The notes: generated by a model from the letters alone, not told the origin. 64,000 nucleotides of DNA from Flavobacterium enshiense (GCF_022836875.1 NZ_CP090376.1:2914001-2978000), one strand, 5' to 3'. Shown: positions 1 through 8,278, counted from the first letter of the stretch. Numbers and translations: made by a program.

Positions 1-2
1 TC

Positions 3-1040
3 AGCAATATTTCGGATATCAAAAAGAACACTTCATTAAAAAGAGGTATTTACAGCAATGTGGTCTATACGGCCGATATGAAATTTGACGGATACTTCGG
101 CAATCTGAATTTTGAAAAACTGGATTTAACAAACGAGGATTTAGAATGGAACAAGGCTTCATTGGTAGTCAAAACAACTAATCTGAAAAGCATTAAAAGT
201 GATTTGGCTGTTAAACTCAATCAACAGAATTTCAACTTTGAATCAAAAGAGTCCGATGATAATTTTTACGGCATGCTTGAAACAGGAACTTTCGACTATA
301 AAACATTGGCACCAAACGGAAAACTGGATTTCAGTTTTGCGATGAAATACAACGGAAGCAACAGTGTAAAATTCATCCCGATTGGAAAAACGACGCAGAT
401 CAGTCTGAATTCGGACTGGGACTCTCCAAGTTTTGAAGGCATGTTTGCAGCAAACGATGCAACCAAATCCATCAGCAAAAAAGGGTTCCATGCCGACTGG
501 AAAATACTGGATGTAAATCGTTCATTTTCGCAACAATACATAACAAAAATCCCGAATCTGAATGAATATTCCTTTGGCGTAAAACTAATTGAAACAGTCG
601 ACGAATATCAACAGAACGACCGTGCTTCAAAATATGGATTCCTGGTAATCGGACTTACCTTCTTAGTTTACTTTTTAATTCAGCTGATCAACAAAATAAA
701 CATTCATATTTTTCAGTACACCATGTTAGGTCTGGCGCTTATCATGTTTTATACACTACTGATAGCTATAACTGAGCATTCAAGTTTCTCTCTGGCCTAT
801 CTGATTGCATCGGTCGCTGTAATCGGGATGATTGTTTTATACTCCATTACCTTTCTGAAAACCAAAAAGTTCCCATTGTTTATCGGAATGGCGCTGAGTG
901 GTATTTATACCTTCATCTATGTGATTATACAATTAGAGAATTATGCGCTGCTTGTTGGAAGCATCGGACTGTTTATCATTTTAGGTCTGGTAATGTACTT
1001 CTCGAGAAAAATTGACTGGAACAACTCCAATAATCAATAG
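3..1040 (+). CDS. creD: Inner-membrane protein CreD (partial, 5' end outside window)
   Basis: The reading frame is open from base 3, so the true start lies upstream of the window. The visible part opens with a periplasmic-type region containing RGIYSNVVYTADMKFDGYF, the signature of the CreD (colicin E2 tolerance / envelope integrity) family. The last ~130 residues hold several hydrophobic segments (for example FLVIGLTFLVYFLIQLI, YTMLGLALIMFYTLLIA, AYLIASVAVIGMIVLYSI, GIYTFIYVIIQ, LLVGSIGLFIILGLVMYF), as expected for a polytopic inner-membrane protein. CreD is linked to envelope stress in proteobacteria; its role in Bacteroidota is poorly defined. A GTG at 60 lies inside the family-conserved region and is not a plausible start. 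A bidirectional terminator follows the stop codon. Confidence 0.85.
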   Translation, partial: SNISDIKKNTSLKRGIYSNVVYTADMKFDGYFGNLNFEKLDLTNEDLEWNKASLVVKTTNLKSIKSDLAVKLNQQNFNFESKESDDNFYGMLETGTFDYKTLAPNGKLDFSFAMKYNGSNSVKFIPIGKTTQISLNSDWDSPSFEGMFAANDATKSISKKGFHADWKILDVNRSFSQQYITKIPNLNEYSFGVKLIETVDEYQQNDRASKYGFLVIGLTFLVYFLIQLINKINIHIFQYTMLGLALIMFYTLLIAITEHSSFSLAYLIASVAVIGMIVLYSITFLKTKKFPLFIGMALSGIYTFIYVIIQLENYALLVGSIGLFIILGLVMYFSRKIDWNNSNNQ

Positions 1041-1071
1041 CTAGAACTATTTTTATCAAAAAACGATAATA

Positions 1072-1100
1072 AAAAAGTCCCGATTTAATCGGGACTTTTT
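1072..1100. terminator. Bidirectional intrinsic terminator
   Basis: A perfect 8-bp stem, GTCCCGAT / ATCGGGAC (1077-1084 with 1088-1095), has a TTA loop. It is flanked by A5 on the left and T5 on the right, so it can end both creD (+) and the convergent gene at 1100-2305 (-). Confidence 0.9.
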
Positions 1101-2305
1101 TATTTACCATCTACATAATCCTGTAGGTATTTAAATCTTTCGGTTAGCTTACCATTCTCAGTAATTTTTGCACGCTCCAAAATTCCGTCTTTATCATTAT
1201 TGTAAAACGCGGGGATAACATGCTCCAGGAACATTTCCCCAAAACCTTCGCTGGCATCTTTTGGTAATTCGCACGGCAAATTATCTACAGCCATCACTAT
1301 AATAGCCCCGGGATGATTAACATCTACTTCCCTGCCTTCGCTTGGATAATATCCGTAAAACGGGTCAGCAATTGTGGAAGAACGCAAAGTGCATTCAATA
1401 GGCCCCTCAACATCACAGGAAATATCTGCAACTACTTTAAGTTTGTTGCCAGGCGCGTTTAACATGTCTCTGGTTAAAATAACTGGCGCACCATTACCAT
1501 AGAAATGCCCGGCAATGTAAATATCTGAAACTTTAGTAAAACGATCAAAATCGGACACATACTCCTGCGGATTTTGATAAAAATCTTCTTTTGATACTAT
1601 TGTCTCGTCTTTTCTTTTGTTATAATCCAAAACATCGATTTGGGTATACACCGGTTTGTCGTATACTTTAGTCAAATAATCCTCAACAGAAACCTCCTTA
1701 ATTTTCATGGCATCCAAAATTTCCTTGGCCCCCATTCCAACTTTTCCGAATCCGGTCAAAACAATTTTTATTGGTGGCAACATTGGACGACGTAAGCGTT
1801 CAATCAATGCTGCTTTATCTGCAAGAGTTTCCGCTTTAGGAAGATTGAACAATTCGTATTTTATCCCGAATGCTCTGAATCCATTATAAGCGCCAACTAT
1901 TCCGGCATAACGTCCAAACCCAATCAAACGGTTGTTGGATTCGTTCACTATGGTTTCATGATCAATTAAGCAGATGTTTTTTTCCAGGCAGGCAACAAGT
2001 AATTTTTTGTTATACGGCTGTTTTTTAATTGTATGGGAAAAGAAAAAATATTTTTTATTAGGCAGCAATGCATCCACGGGCACTTCCTTAACTCCAAGTA
2101 ATACGTCACAATCCGAAAGGTCATCGGTTATTTCAAAACCTAATTTTTGATATTCATTATCCGAAAAAATACGGATATCTGAAGATTCCACTTTAATTTC
2201 TGCCTCCGGAAACTGTGCTTTTAATTTAACCAATTCAGAAGGTGTAAAAACCACTCGTCTGTCGGGCGGATTTTTTCTTTCTCTAATAATTCCAAATTTC
2301 ATCAT
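1100..2305 (-). CDS. Saccharopine dehydrogenase / lysine-ketoglutarate reductase-like NAD(P) oxidoreductase
   Basis: A 401-residue protein of the AlaDH/PNT-N superfamily. Residues ~1-140 match the lysine-ketoglutarate reductase type of N-terminal domain: RRVVFTPSELVKL, then YFFFSHTIKKQPYNKKLL, LIDHETIV and GFGRYAGIVGAYNGFRAFG. A Rossmann dinucleotide-binding turn follows at VLTGFGKVGMGAKEIL. Members form or cleave saccharopine (lysine plus 2-oxoglutarate) or act as alanine dehydrogenases. The FFSHT and FGRYAG motifs favour the saccharopine group, but substrate cannot be fixed from sequence. Two ATGs lie in tandem (MMKFG); the upstream one is used and the second differs by one codon. The gene has its own predicted promoter at 2403-2433 and shares a terminator with creD. 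Confidence 0.75.
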   Translation of the reverse strand: MMKFGIIRERKNPPDRRVVFTPSELVKLKAQFPEAEIKVESSDIRIFSDNEYQKLGFEITDDLSDCDVLLGVKEVPVDALLPNKKYFFFSHTIKKQPYNKKLLVACLEKNICLIDHETIVNESNNRLIGFGRYAGIVGAYNGFRAFGIKYELFNLPKAETLADKAALIERLRRPMLPPIKIVLTGFGKVGMGAKEILDAMKIKEVSVEDYLTKVYDKPVYTQIDVLDYNKRKDETIVSKEDFYQNPQEYVSDFDRFTKVSDIYIAGHFYGNGAPVILTRDMLNAPGNKLKVVADISCDVEGPIECTLRSSTIADPFYGYYPSEGREVDVNHPGAIIVMAVDNLPCELPKDASEGFGEMFLEHVIPAFYNNDKDGILERAKITENGKLTERFKYLQDYVDGK

Positions 2306-2402
2306 CCTTCAATCTTTCAATAATTTTTAATAAAATATCACAAAACGTGACAATTATTTAATTTTTATAAGTTAGTTTTGTCTGTTTTTATTTATTTTCA
2401 AC

Positions 2403-2433
2403 CAAATGTAGCATTTAAAGAATAGTGGCGCAA
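2403..2433 (-). promoter_or_regulatory. Bacteroidota-type promoter for the saccharopine dehydrogenase-like gene
   Basis: On the minus strand TTG (2433-2431), a 20-nt spacer and TACATTTG (2410-2403) fit the TTG-N(~19)-TAnnTTTG consensus. It lies about 98 nt upstream of the start codon. Confidence 0.55.
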
Positions 2434-2460
2434 TAATTTTCAATTGAATTTTAAATACTT

Positions 2461-2468
2461 TAACTTTG
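2461..2468 (+). promoter_or_regulatory. -7 box upstream of ssrA
   Basis: TAACTTTG matches TAnnTTTG, 38 nt before the mature tmRNA 5' end. That leaves room for a short 5' leader removed by RNase P. The nearest TTG (2444-2446) is only 14 nt upstream, so the -33 element is poor. Confidence 0.45.
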
Positions 2469-2506
2469 CATTATGATTTATTGCTATAATCATAACAATT
2501 ACCATT

Positions 2507-2900
2507 GGGGTCGACTGGTTTTGACAGCGGGTGGAATTGGAAAGTAAGCACGTCGAGAACTGGGACAATTCTCGTTAATAAAAGGTTTCAAAATTTTACA
2601 CGGCGAAAATAATTACGCTTTAGCTGCTTAATCTGAATTATAGTAAGATTTGCCTAGTTCCTACCAGGTAGGAAAGCTAGATTCTCCTCAGAAGCCTTGG
2701 TTTATGGCGTCTGGTTTAGGGGAACCGTAAAAGTAAACCTAGGAAAGGTAATGTTCTGAATCCTTTCTGACACTTATAGAGCTAAGCAAAAAGTGGCGGT
2801 TTCCGGCCTTGCTTTTTGTCGAAAACCTAATCGGAAACTAAGCGTGTAGAAAGCTCTTCGATTGCTCGTTTGGACGAGAGTTCGATTCTCTCCGACTCCA
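2507..2900 (+). ncRNA. ssrA: tmRNA (one-piece transfer-messenger RNA)
   Basis: The 5' end GGGGTCG pairs with CGACTCC at 2893-2899 to form a 7-bp acceptor stem. The third pair is G-U, the alanine identity element expected in tmRNA. The 3' part has a T-arm with GTTCGATTC. An internal frame at 2602-2631 reads GGC GAA AAT AAT TAC GCT TTA GCT GCT TAA, which is tag peptide GENNYALAA, the form usual in flavobacteria; the ALAA end targets tagged proteins to proteases. CCA is not encoded (the sequence after the discriminator A2900 is CATT), so it must be added after transcription. The RNA rescues stalled ribosomes together with SmpB. Confidence 0.97.
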
Positions 2901-2904
2901 CATT

Positions 2905-2953
2905 AAAAAACCGTATTAAGCTGATTTTAAGGCTTTTGCGGTTTTGTTTTTTT
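2905..2953 (+). terminator. Probable ssrA terminator
   Basis: An imperfect stem pairs AAAACCG with CGGTTTT, with an inner AAGC/GCTT. It is followed by GTTTTTTT, immediately after the tmRNA 3' end. Confidence 0.6.
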
Positions 2954-3204
2954 AAATATTGTACGATTATTGTACGGTCAATTATTTTTATCCCAAAGGA
3001 TTTATTTTAATGAGAGAAAAAAACTTTGTTCTTTATAGCTTCATTTCGTGCATTTTAACAAGTAAAAATTACCCCACACTTCATTTATAGAATGAAAATT
3101 TCATAAATAAACAATTAAATTCAGATTCTATAGCAATCCAAATGTTTATAAAACTCAATAAGTAAAATTTGGATTGTCTATATTTATTATACTAATAATC
3201 CAAT
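2954..3204. other. Gene-free stretch downstream of ssrA
   Basis: No convincing gene. It holds two direct copies of ATTGTACG (2958-2965 and 2969-2976) and an inverted repeat CAATCCAAAT / ATTTGGATTG (3133-3142 with 3166-3175, 23-nt loop). The 3' end of ssrA is a well-known integration target for mobile elements, but no integrase and no second copy of the ssrA end were found. Confidence 0.5.
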
Positions 3205-3237
3205 AAACAAAAACTCCGAAGTGGTGACACTTCGGAG
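3205..3237 (-). terminator. Intrinsic terminator of the SHOCT-protein gene
   Basis: Perfect 10-bp stem CTCCGAAGTG / CACTTCGGAG (3214-3223 with 3228-3237), GTGA loop. On the minus strand it is followed by TTTTTGTTT. It lies 40 nt past the stop codon of the gene at 3277-3843. Confidence 0.85.
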
Positions 3238-3276
3238 CGTAAGGGAACAAAACTTGCTAAGGACTAATACAATCCT

Positions 3277-3843
3277 TTATTGTTCGTTCATTATTTTTTG
3301 TTTTTCCTTTTGAAACTCTTCTTCTGAAAGTACTCCAGAATCTTTTAACTCTTTAATTTTTTTTAATCTGTCATATTTGCTTTCTGTCGATAAAACTTGT
3401 GCTTGATTCTTCAATTTTGGCATAAATTCATCAGGAACGACTATTTCTCCAAATTTAATTGCATTTTCTATATCGACCTCATAATTGACCAATCCTTTTC
3501 CTATTTTACCATAATAAACATATCCATTTTTCTTACTCCCTTTCGTCATAACATCTTTTACATTGTAGGTAAGTCCAGCATTATTTCTGCCAAAAGCATT
3601 CGCTTGATTTACCATACCATTGTAGCCCGTTGTTGAATTGTATCTAAACATTGATGTTTCATTTATTCTAATAAATTTAAAATCTCCATCGTTCATTGAA
3701 CCAGTTCCAATTTTTAAAGGTAAACCTTTATAAACTTTAAACCCGGTTGATGTTGTCAAAGTATCATTAATAAGTTTTGATTCATTTTGAGCATTACAAA
3801 TGCCAGCAATTAACAGCGTAAAAATAAAGAGTGTTTTTTTCAT
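3277..3843 (-). CDS. Exported protein with C-terminal SHOCT domain
   Basis: 188 residues from the ATG at 3843, chosen because it begins a clear signal peptide (MKKTLFIFTLLIAGICNAQ). An in-frame ATG 26 codons upstream would add an unrelated leader. The middle part (~20-150) is not recognised. The last ~35 residues (YDRLKKIKELKDSGVLSEEE then FQKEKQKIM) form a SHOCT domain, a short helical C-terminal module found on many unrelated proteins and thought to mediate oligomerisation. The gene stands alone in the region after ssrA, with its own promoter (3867-3895) and terminator (3205-3237), and looks like a lineage-specific accessory gene. Function unknown. Confidence 0.75.
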   Translation of the reverse strand: MKKTLFIFTLLIAGICNAQNESKLINDTLTTSTGFKVYKGLPLKIGTGSMNDGDFKFIRINETSMFRYNSTTGYNGMVNQANAFGRNNAGLTYNVKDVMTKGSKKNGYVYYGKIGKGLVNYEVDIENAIKFGEIVVPDEFMPKLKNQAQVLSTESKYDRLKKIKELKDSGVLSEEEFQKEKQKIMNEQ

Positions 3844-3866
3844 TATGTTTTTCAATATATTTTCGG

Positions 3867-3895
3867 CAAATTTACTGAAATACAAATAATTACAA
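3867..3895 (-). promoter_or_regulatory. Promoter of the SHOCT-protein gene
   Basis: Minus strand: TTG (3895-3893), 18-nt spacer, TAAATTTG (3874-3867). The box is 23 nt before the ATG at 3843, which also supports the shorter start. Confidence 0.6.
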
Positions 3896-4042
3896 TTTTT
3901 CAAATCTAAATTTAAGACCATTTTAACCTTTAATTTATTTGACTAAAAGAAAAGCTATTTCTTTATCCAACCTTTAAGGCATTTAGAATAATAAGGAAAA
4001 TTCGATCGGCTTTTTTATCTATTTGTATATTTTTTTACAGAC

Positions 4043-4069
4043 GTGCATTTTGTGCATTTCGTGCATTTG
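4043..4069. repeat. Three tandem copies of a 9-bp unit (GTGCATTTN)
   Basis: GTGCATTTT, GTGCATTTC and GTGCATTTG follow each other without gaps in the spacer downstream of the broken gene. A related TCGTGCATTTT occurs near 3048-3058. Confidence 0.6.
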
Positions 4070-4095
4070 AAAAAAACTGATTAATCAGGTCGACA

Positions 4096-4682
4096 TCATA
4101 ACCAGCCATTCAAATGATCAGGCGAATAGTTTTTTGCGGTATCAATTTTATTTTGAAGTTTTAAAAAACGCTTTGTCGTTTTCCATTATAATGCGCTTTG
4201 AAGTATTTTTTATAAAGTTCATCATAGACCGAATCAGATACAAAATAGCCGTTAAACATTTTAAGCATCTCTCTGCTCTTTTTACTTTCAATTTGCTTAC
4301 TGTACATCAAACCAATAAATGCGGTACGATGCAAAAAATGACCACCATACAAATGCAGTTTTCTGCATAACTTCCCTGTACTTTGGCAAACAAAAAGCCA
4401 CACCCTACCTTTACCTAAATTTGACAATTTACTTATCAACCTTACTTTGTATCTTTTAGGCTCTCCGTTATTACAGTAATAAAAAATAATATAGGTTTCG
4501 CTTTCTGACTACTTTACTTCTATGCTTATTGTCGAGTGTGTTTGTCCTTTAATGCTCCAGCTTGTAACACCTTTGCGCGTACCGTATGATGTTAAGTAGC
4601 AATTGTTGTTTTCAGTTAGACTCTTTAACCGGAATGTAAGACAGTCTCCTATTGTCGTCGGATAATTTCCATAACACCTCAT
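4096..4682 (-). pseudogene. Broken gene of a mobile-element-associated Bacteroidota protein (amber stop plus frameshift)
   Basis: From ATG 4682-4680 the frame reads MRCYGNYPTTIGDCLTFRL..., runs to an amber TAG at 4511-4509, then continues in the same frame through YIIFYYCNNGEPKRYKV, GKGRVWLFVCQSTGKLCRKL, FLHRTAFIGLMYSKQ and YDELYKKYFKAHYNGK. At the A4 run 4182-4179 the frame is lost. Adding one A restores TTKRFLKLQNKIDTAKNY and a stop at 4098-4096, giving a ~195-residue protein. The layout (TIG.C.TF.L near the N-terminus, SWSIKGQTHSTISIEV, a W..VC...GK.CRKL finger-like core, YSKQ, TKRFLKL at the end) resembles a protein family I recall from mobile regions of Bacteroidota; its function is not known to me. 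Two independent lesions argue for a decayed gene rather than a sequencing slip. Confidence 0.75.
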
Positions 4683-5028
4683 AATAATAACCTAAATTTT
4701 AAGGAATAATTGAAGTGAACATTAACGATTTAAAAACAAAAAAAAAACATATTTGGTTTCCTTCTTTAAATTGACATAAAGTATTTCAAATTATCTCTAA
4801 ATTTTAAATATCTCCCTTCAGAAATATTAAAGTCTTTTGGTGTTTCTAAATCAATTCGCGAAATCCGTTAAAGAAGTAAAAAATAGTTTAATTCCAATTT
4901 ACTTAAGAATTACAATTTATTCTATTTTCTATTAATCTGTCACATACTTTCCTATCAATTTGATTCCTAGACAAGTATAGTATTCTTAACTTTGACATAA
5001 CAACTACATACCACAAAAAGATAAAGTT
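4683..5028. other. Gene-free stretch upstream of the MidA-like gene
   Basis: AT-rich. No frame of coding quality was found on either strand. The only recognisable signal is the promoter at 4959-4994. Confidence 0.5.
4959..4994 (+). promoter_or_regulatory. Promoter of the MidA-like methyltransferase gene
   Basis: TTTG (4959-4962) and TAACTTTG (4987-4994), spacer 24 nt, which is longer than usual. The -7 box is 34 nt before the ATG. Confidence 0.5.
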
Positions 5029-6117
5029 ATGCGATTATATGATATCATAATAGCTAAAATTCAAAATGAAGGACCGATTTCCTTTCGGGATTTCATGGAC
5101 ATGTCCCTGTATTACCCGGAATTGGGCTATTACACTTCTGCAGGAGAAAAAACCGGATTTGAAGGCGATTATTACACCTGTCCTAATCTTACTCCTTTAT
5201 TTGGAGCAATAATTGGCCGTCAGCTTGCGGAAATGTGGGAATTCACAGGAAAGGGATCTTTTACAGTTGTTGAATACGGAGCCGGTACCGGTAAACTTTG
5301 TCATGACATTCTGGATTATCTTAAAAATATACCCGAGTTCTACAAAAAACTAAAGTATTGCATCATTGAAAAAAGTCCTGCATTAGTGGAAAAAGAAAAA
5401 GCTACTCTCCATGAAAATATAATCTGGTATGATGCTATTCAGGATATTCCTGAAATTACAGGCTGCATACTTTCTAATGAATTAGTGGATAATTTTGCCG
5501 TCCACCGTGTTGTAATGGAAAATGAACTCATGGAAATTTTTGTGGATTACCGAAATGGTTTTGTTGAAGTACTGCGACCAGCTTCGGAAGAACTGAAGGA
5601 TTACCTGAAGGAACTGAATATTGTCCTGCCAAAAGGGTTCAAAACAGAAATAAACCTCCAGGCCACACAATGGATCACGGAAATTGCCAAATCTTTGAAA
5701 AAAGGATATGTGCTAACAATTGATTATGGACATACTTCTTCAGAACTATACAAAGATGAGAGGCGCAACGGTACACTTATGTGTTATGCCAAACATACCT
5801 TAAACGCAGATCCTTACCAAAACATAGGAAATCAAGACATTACATCACATGTAAATTTTTTCGCTTTATGTCATTGGGGAGCAAAAAACGGATTGACCTG
5901 CTGTGGCCTAACTACACAAGCCAATTTTTTACTGGCACTTGGTTTTAAGGAATCCCTCCATAAATTGGCAATACCCGATGAAGATCTCATTGAAACCATT
6001 GAAAAAGAAATACTACTTACACGAACTCTTATATTTGATATGGGTATGAAATTTAAGGTCCTAATTCAGGAGAAAGGTAATCTAAAAAAAGAACTTCTCG
6101 GATTGCAAGGTTTTTAA
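5029..6117 (+). CDS. SAM-dependent methyltransferase, MidA / NDUFAF7 family
   Basis: 362 residues, the usual length for the family (former DUF185). The N-terminus has ISFRDFMDMSLYYPELGYY, a family hallmark, followed by GFEGDYYTCPNLTPLFGAII. The SAM-binding glycine motif is VEYGAGTGKL (~residues 82-91). Later blocks ILSNELVDNFAVHRV and LTIDYGH also match. The mitochondrial relative NDUFAF7 dimethylates an arginine of complex I subunit NDUFS2; the bacterial substrate is not established. The protein should be cytoplasmic. It has its own promoter, and the next gene starts over 220 nt later, so it is probably monocistronic. Confidence 0.88.
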   Translation: MRLYDIIIAKIQNEGPISFRDFMDMSLYYPELGYYTSAGEKTGFEGDYYTCPNLTPLFGAIIGRQLAEMWEFTGKGSFTVVEYGAGTGKLCHDILDYLKNIPEFYKKLKYCIIEKSPALVEKEKATLHENIIWYDAIQDIPEITGCILSNELVDNFAVHRVVMENELMEIFVDYRNGFVEVLRPASEELKDYLKELNIVLPKGFKTEINLQATQWITEIAKSLKKGYVLTIDYGHTSSELYKDERRNGTLMCYAKHTLNADPYQNIGNQDITSHVNFFALCHWGAKNGLTCCGLTTQANFLLALGFKESLHKLAIPDEDLIETIEKEILLTRTLIFDMGMKFKVLIQEKGNLKKELLGLQGF

Positions 6118-6340
6118 AATTATCTGTTGAAACACTAATTAAACGGTCACAGTATTATTCTTGACAACACTCCCAAAACATACTGAAGGCCGCACTACCC
6201 TCCTGCCTTTAGGCCAAAATAATTACTCCCTGAACTTTCTTTTTTTCTTAAAGATTTAAAAAAAACACTAATATTGTAACGCTATAAAAAACCAACCCAA
6301 TCATTAAATTAAAATTTATTAACTAAAACGAAAAAAGGAC

Positions 6341-6886
6341 ATGAAGAGAATATTCTTATTATTAGTACTATTCGCCCTAAACATTAATGCGCAAGAAAAA
6401 TTCGAATTCCCGTTGAACGAAAACGGGCAGATTATTTTTACTGAAGTTGTACCGGCTGAAGGAAAAATAAAACAGGATTTATTCACTAACTCCAAAATGT
6501 TTTTTGTGAATACCTATAAAATTACCCAAGATAAATTAAAACAAAACACTGAAGCTGCATCAGTTAGCAGCACTCAGTATTCCATCATGACGGTAAAAAT
6601 AAATGCAAGCGATGTTAAAGTAAAATTGTTCTACACTATTGACATTTATTCAAAAGACAACAAATACAAGTATGATATAAAAAACATCTTTACTAAAACA
6701 GAGGTTTCCGAAACTCCTATAGAGAAAATGTTTGACAAAACGGCTTCCGAAAAAGCGGCTCAAAAACCTAAAACTGCAGAAACACTGAAAGCCTACTACG
6801 CAGCTATCAACGATGAAATCGAAAACATCAAAGCGAACATCAAAAAAGAAATGGCTAAATCAAGCGCTAGTAAAAGCGATTGGTAA
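6341..6886 (+). CDS. DUF4468-type exported protein
   Basis: 181 residues with a signal peptide (MKRIFLLLVLFALNINAQ). The next part, EFPLNENGQIIFTEVVPAEG, is typical of the Bacteroidota DUF4468 family, whose domain is predicted to have a TBP-like fold. YTIDIYSKDNKYKYDIKNI lies in the central beta-sheet. The C-terminal ~60 residues are lysine- and alanine-rich and probably helical (AAINDEIENIKANIKKEMAK). Location is periplasm or outer membrane; function unknown. An efficient terminator follows at 6907-6930. Confidence 0.8.
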   Translation: MKRIFLLLVLFALNINAQEKFEFPLNENGQIIFTEVVPAEGKIKQDLFTNSKMFFVNTYKITQDKLKQNTEAASVSSTQYSIMTVKINASDVKVKLFYTIDIYSKDNKYKYDIKNIFTKTEVSETPIEKMFDKTASEKAAQKPKTAETLKAYYAAINDEIENIKANIKKEMAKSSASKSDW

Positions 6887-6906
6887 TCATTCAGCACTTA
6901 AAATAC

Positions 6907-6930
6907 AAAGCTCCTTCAGGGAGCTTTTTT
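6907..6930 (+). terminator. Intrinsic terminator after the DUF4468 gene
   Basis: Stem AAAGCTCC / GGAGCTTT with a 5-nt loop, then T-rich sequence, starting 21 nt past the stop codon. Confidence 0.9.
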
Positions 6931-6954
6931 TATTCCCTAAACTTTATTTCCATC

Positions 6955-6983
6955 TTGATTTTGATGCATAAACGTTATATTTG
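6955..6983 (+). promoter_or_regulatory. Promoter of pepT
   Basis: TTG (6955-6957), 18-nt spacer, TATATTTG (6976-6983). The box is 22 nt before the ATG at 7006 and lies inside the upstream in-frame extension, which argues for the 7006 start. Confidence 0.7.
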
Positions 6984-7005
6984 TGTTCTCAAAAATTTAA
7001 ATACT

Positions 7006-8253
7006 ATGCAACATATAATCGATCGTTTCATAGGTTACGTAACCATAGATACGGAAGCCGATCCAAATTCAAACACAACACCGAGTTCCGCTAAACAATG
7101 GGATTTGGCCAACAAATTAGTCGAAGAATTAAAAGCCATCGGTTTACAGGATGTAACCATTGACGACAAGTCTTATATTCAGGCAACGTTGCCAAGTAAT
7201 TTAGATTACGAGGTGCCTACCATTGGTTTTGTGTCGCATTTTGACACGACTCCTGATTTTACAGGGGCTAATGTAAATCCGCAGATTGTTAGAGATTACG
7301 ATGGTGGTGATATCATCCTGAACAAAGAAAAAAACATAGTGTTGTCTCCGAATTATTTCGAAGACCTGCTATTATATAAAGGACAAACTTTAATCACAAC
7401 CGACGGAACTACGCTTTTGGGTGCAGATGACAAAGCCGGTGTTACCGAAATCGTAACAGCGATGGAATACCTGATTCAGAATCCGCATATCAAACACGGA
7501 ACACTGAAAGTTGGTTTCACCCCTGATGAGGAAATTGGCCGTGGTGCCGACTTCTTCGACGTAGAGAAATTCGGATGCGATTGGGCTTATACCATGGATG
7601 GAAGCCAGATTGGCGAATTGGAATATGAAAACTTCAATGCAGCTGGCGTAAAACTAAAATTCAAAGGAAAAAGTGTGCACCCGGGGTATGCTAAAGGAAA
7701 AATGATCAACTCCATGCTTTTGGCTACGAAATACATCTCCAAATTACCGAAAGATGAAGTGCCGGAAAGAACGAAAGGTTACGAAGGATTTTTCCATGTG
7801 GTACATTTAGACGGAAGCATTGAAGAGACCAACGTGCAGTTAATCATTCGTGATCACGACCGCAAGAAATTCAAAAAACGCAAAAAACTGGTTGCAAAAA
7901 TTGCCGATAAGTTCAATAAAAAATACATGAAGCAATTTGGCACCGACATCGTTGAAATCGAAGTAAAGGACCAATACTACAACATGCGCGAAAAGGTCGA
8001 ACCAGTTATGCATATTGTGGATTTAGCGGAACAAGCTATGAAAGCTTTAGATATCAAACCGTTAATTAAACCTATTCGTGGTGGTACAGATGGTTCGCGT
8101 TTATCTTTCATGGGATTACCTTGCCCTAACATCTTTGCAGGCGGACATAATTTCCACGGAAAATACGAATATGTTCCGGTAGAAAGCATGCAGAAAGCTA
8201 TTGAAGTAATTATCAAAATTGCAGAATTGACAGCTGAAAAATACAAGAAATAA
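7006..8253 (+). CDS. pepT: Peptidase T (tripeptide aminopeptidase)
   Basis: 415 residues from the ATG at 7006 (MQHIIDRFIGYVTIDTEAD); the longer frame from 6880 would overlap the previous gene's stop, a terminator and a promoter. It is a zinc metallopeptidase of family M20B that removes the N-terminal residue from tripeptides in the cytoplasm. Metal and catalytic motifs are all visible: VSHFDTTPDF, LLGADDKAG, FTPDEEIGRG, YTMDGS and the late histidine in FAGGHNFHGKYE. The dimerisation domain lies between (FKGKSVHPGYAKGKMINS). Flanked by its own promoter and terminator, so it is a single-gene unit. Confidence 0.96.
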   Translation: MQHIIDRFIGYVTIDTEADPNSNTTPSSAKQWDLANKLVEELKAIGLQDVTIDDKSYIQATLPSNLDYEVPTIGFVSHFDTTPDFTGANVNPQIVRDYDGGDIILNKEKNIVLSPNYFEDLLLYKGQTLITTDGTTLLGADDKAGVTEIVTAMEYLIQNPHIKHGTLKVGFTPDEEIGRGADFFDVEKFGCDWAYTMDGSQIGELEYENFNAAGVKLKFKGKSVHPGYAKGKMINSMLLATKYISKLPKDEVPERTKGYEGFFHVVHLDGSIEETNVQLIIRDHDRKKFKKRKKLVAKIADKFNKKYMKQFGTDIVEIEVKDQYYNMREKVEPVMHIVDLAEQAMKALDIKPLIKPIRGGTDGSRLSFMGLPCPNIFAGGHNFHGKYEYVPVESMQKAIEVIIKIAELTAEKYKK

Positions 8254-8278
8254 GTCCTACTGACGTCAGAATAATTTT

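Noticed and set aside
4134..4370. 78-codon open frame on the plus strand
   Set aside because: It lies opposite the broken gene at 4096-4682, whose minus-strand frame has clear family-like text; the plus frame has none.
6880..7005. Upstream extension of pepT
   Set aside because: It overlaps the previous gene's stop, a terminator and the pepT promoter; conserved PepT sequence starts at 7006.
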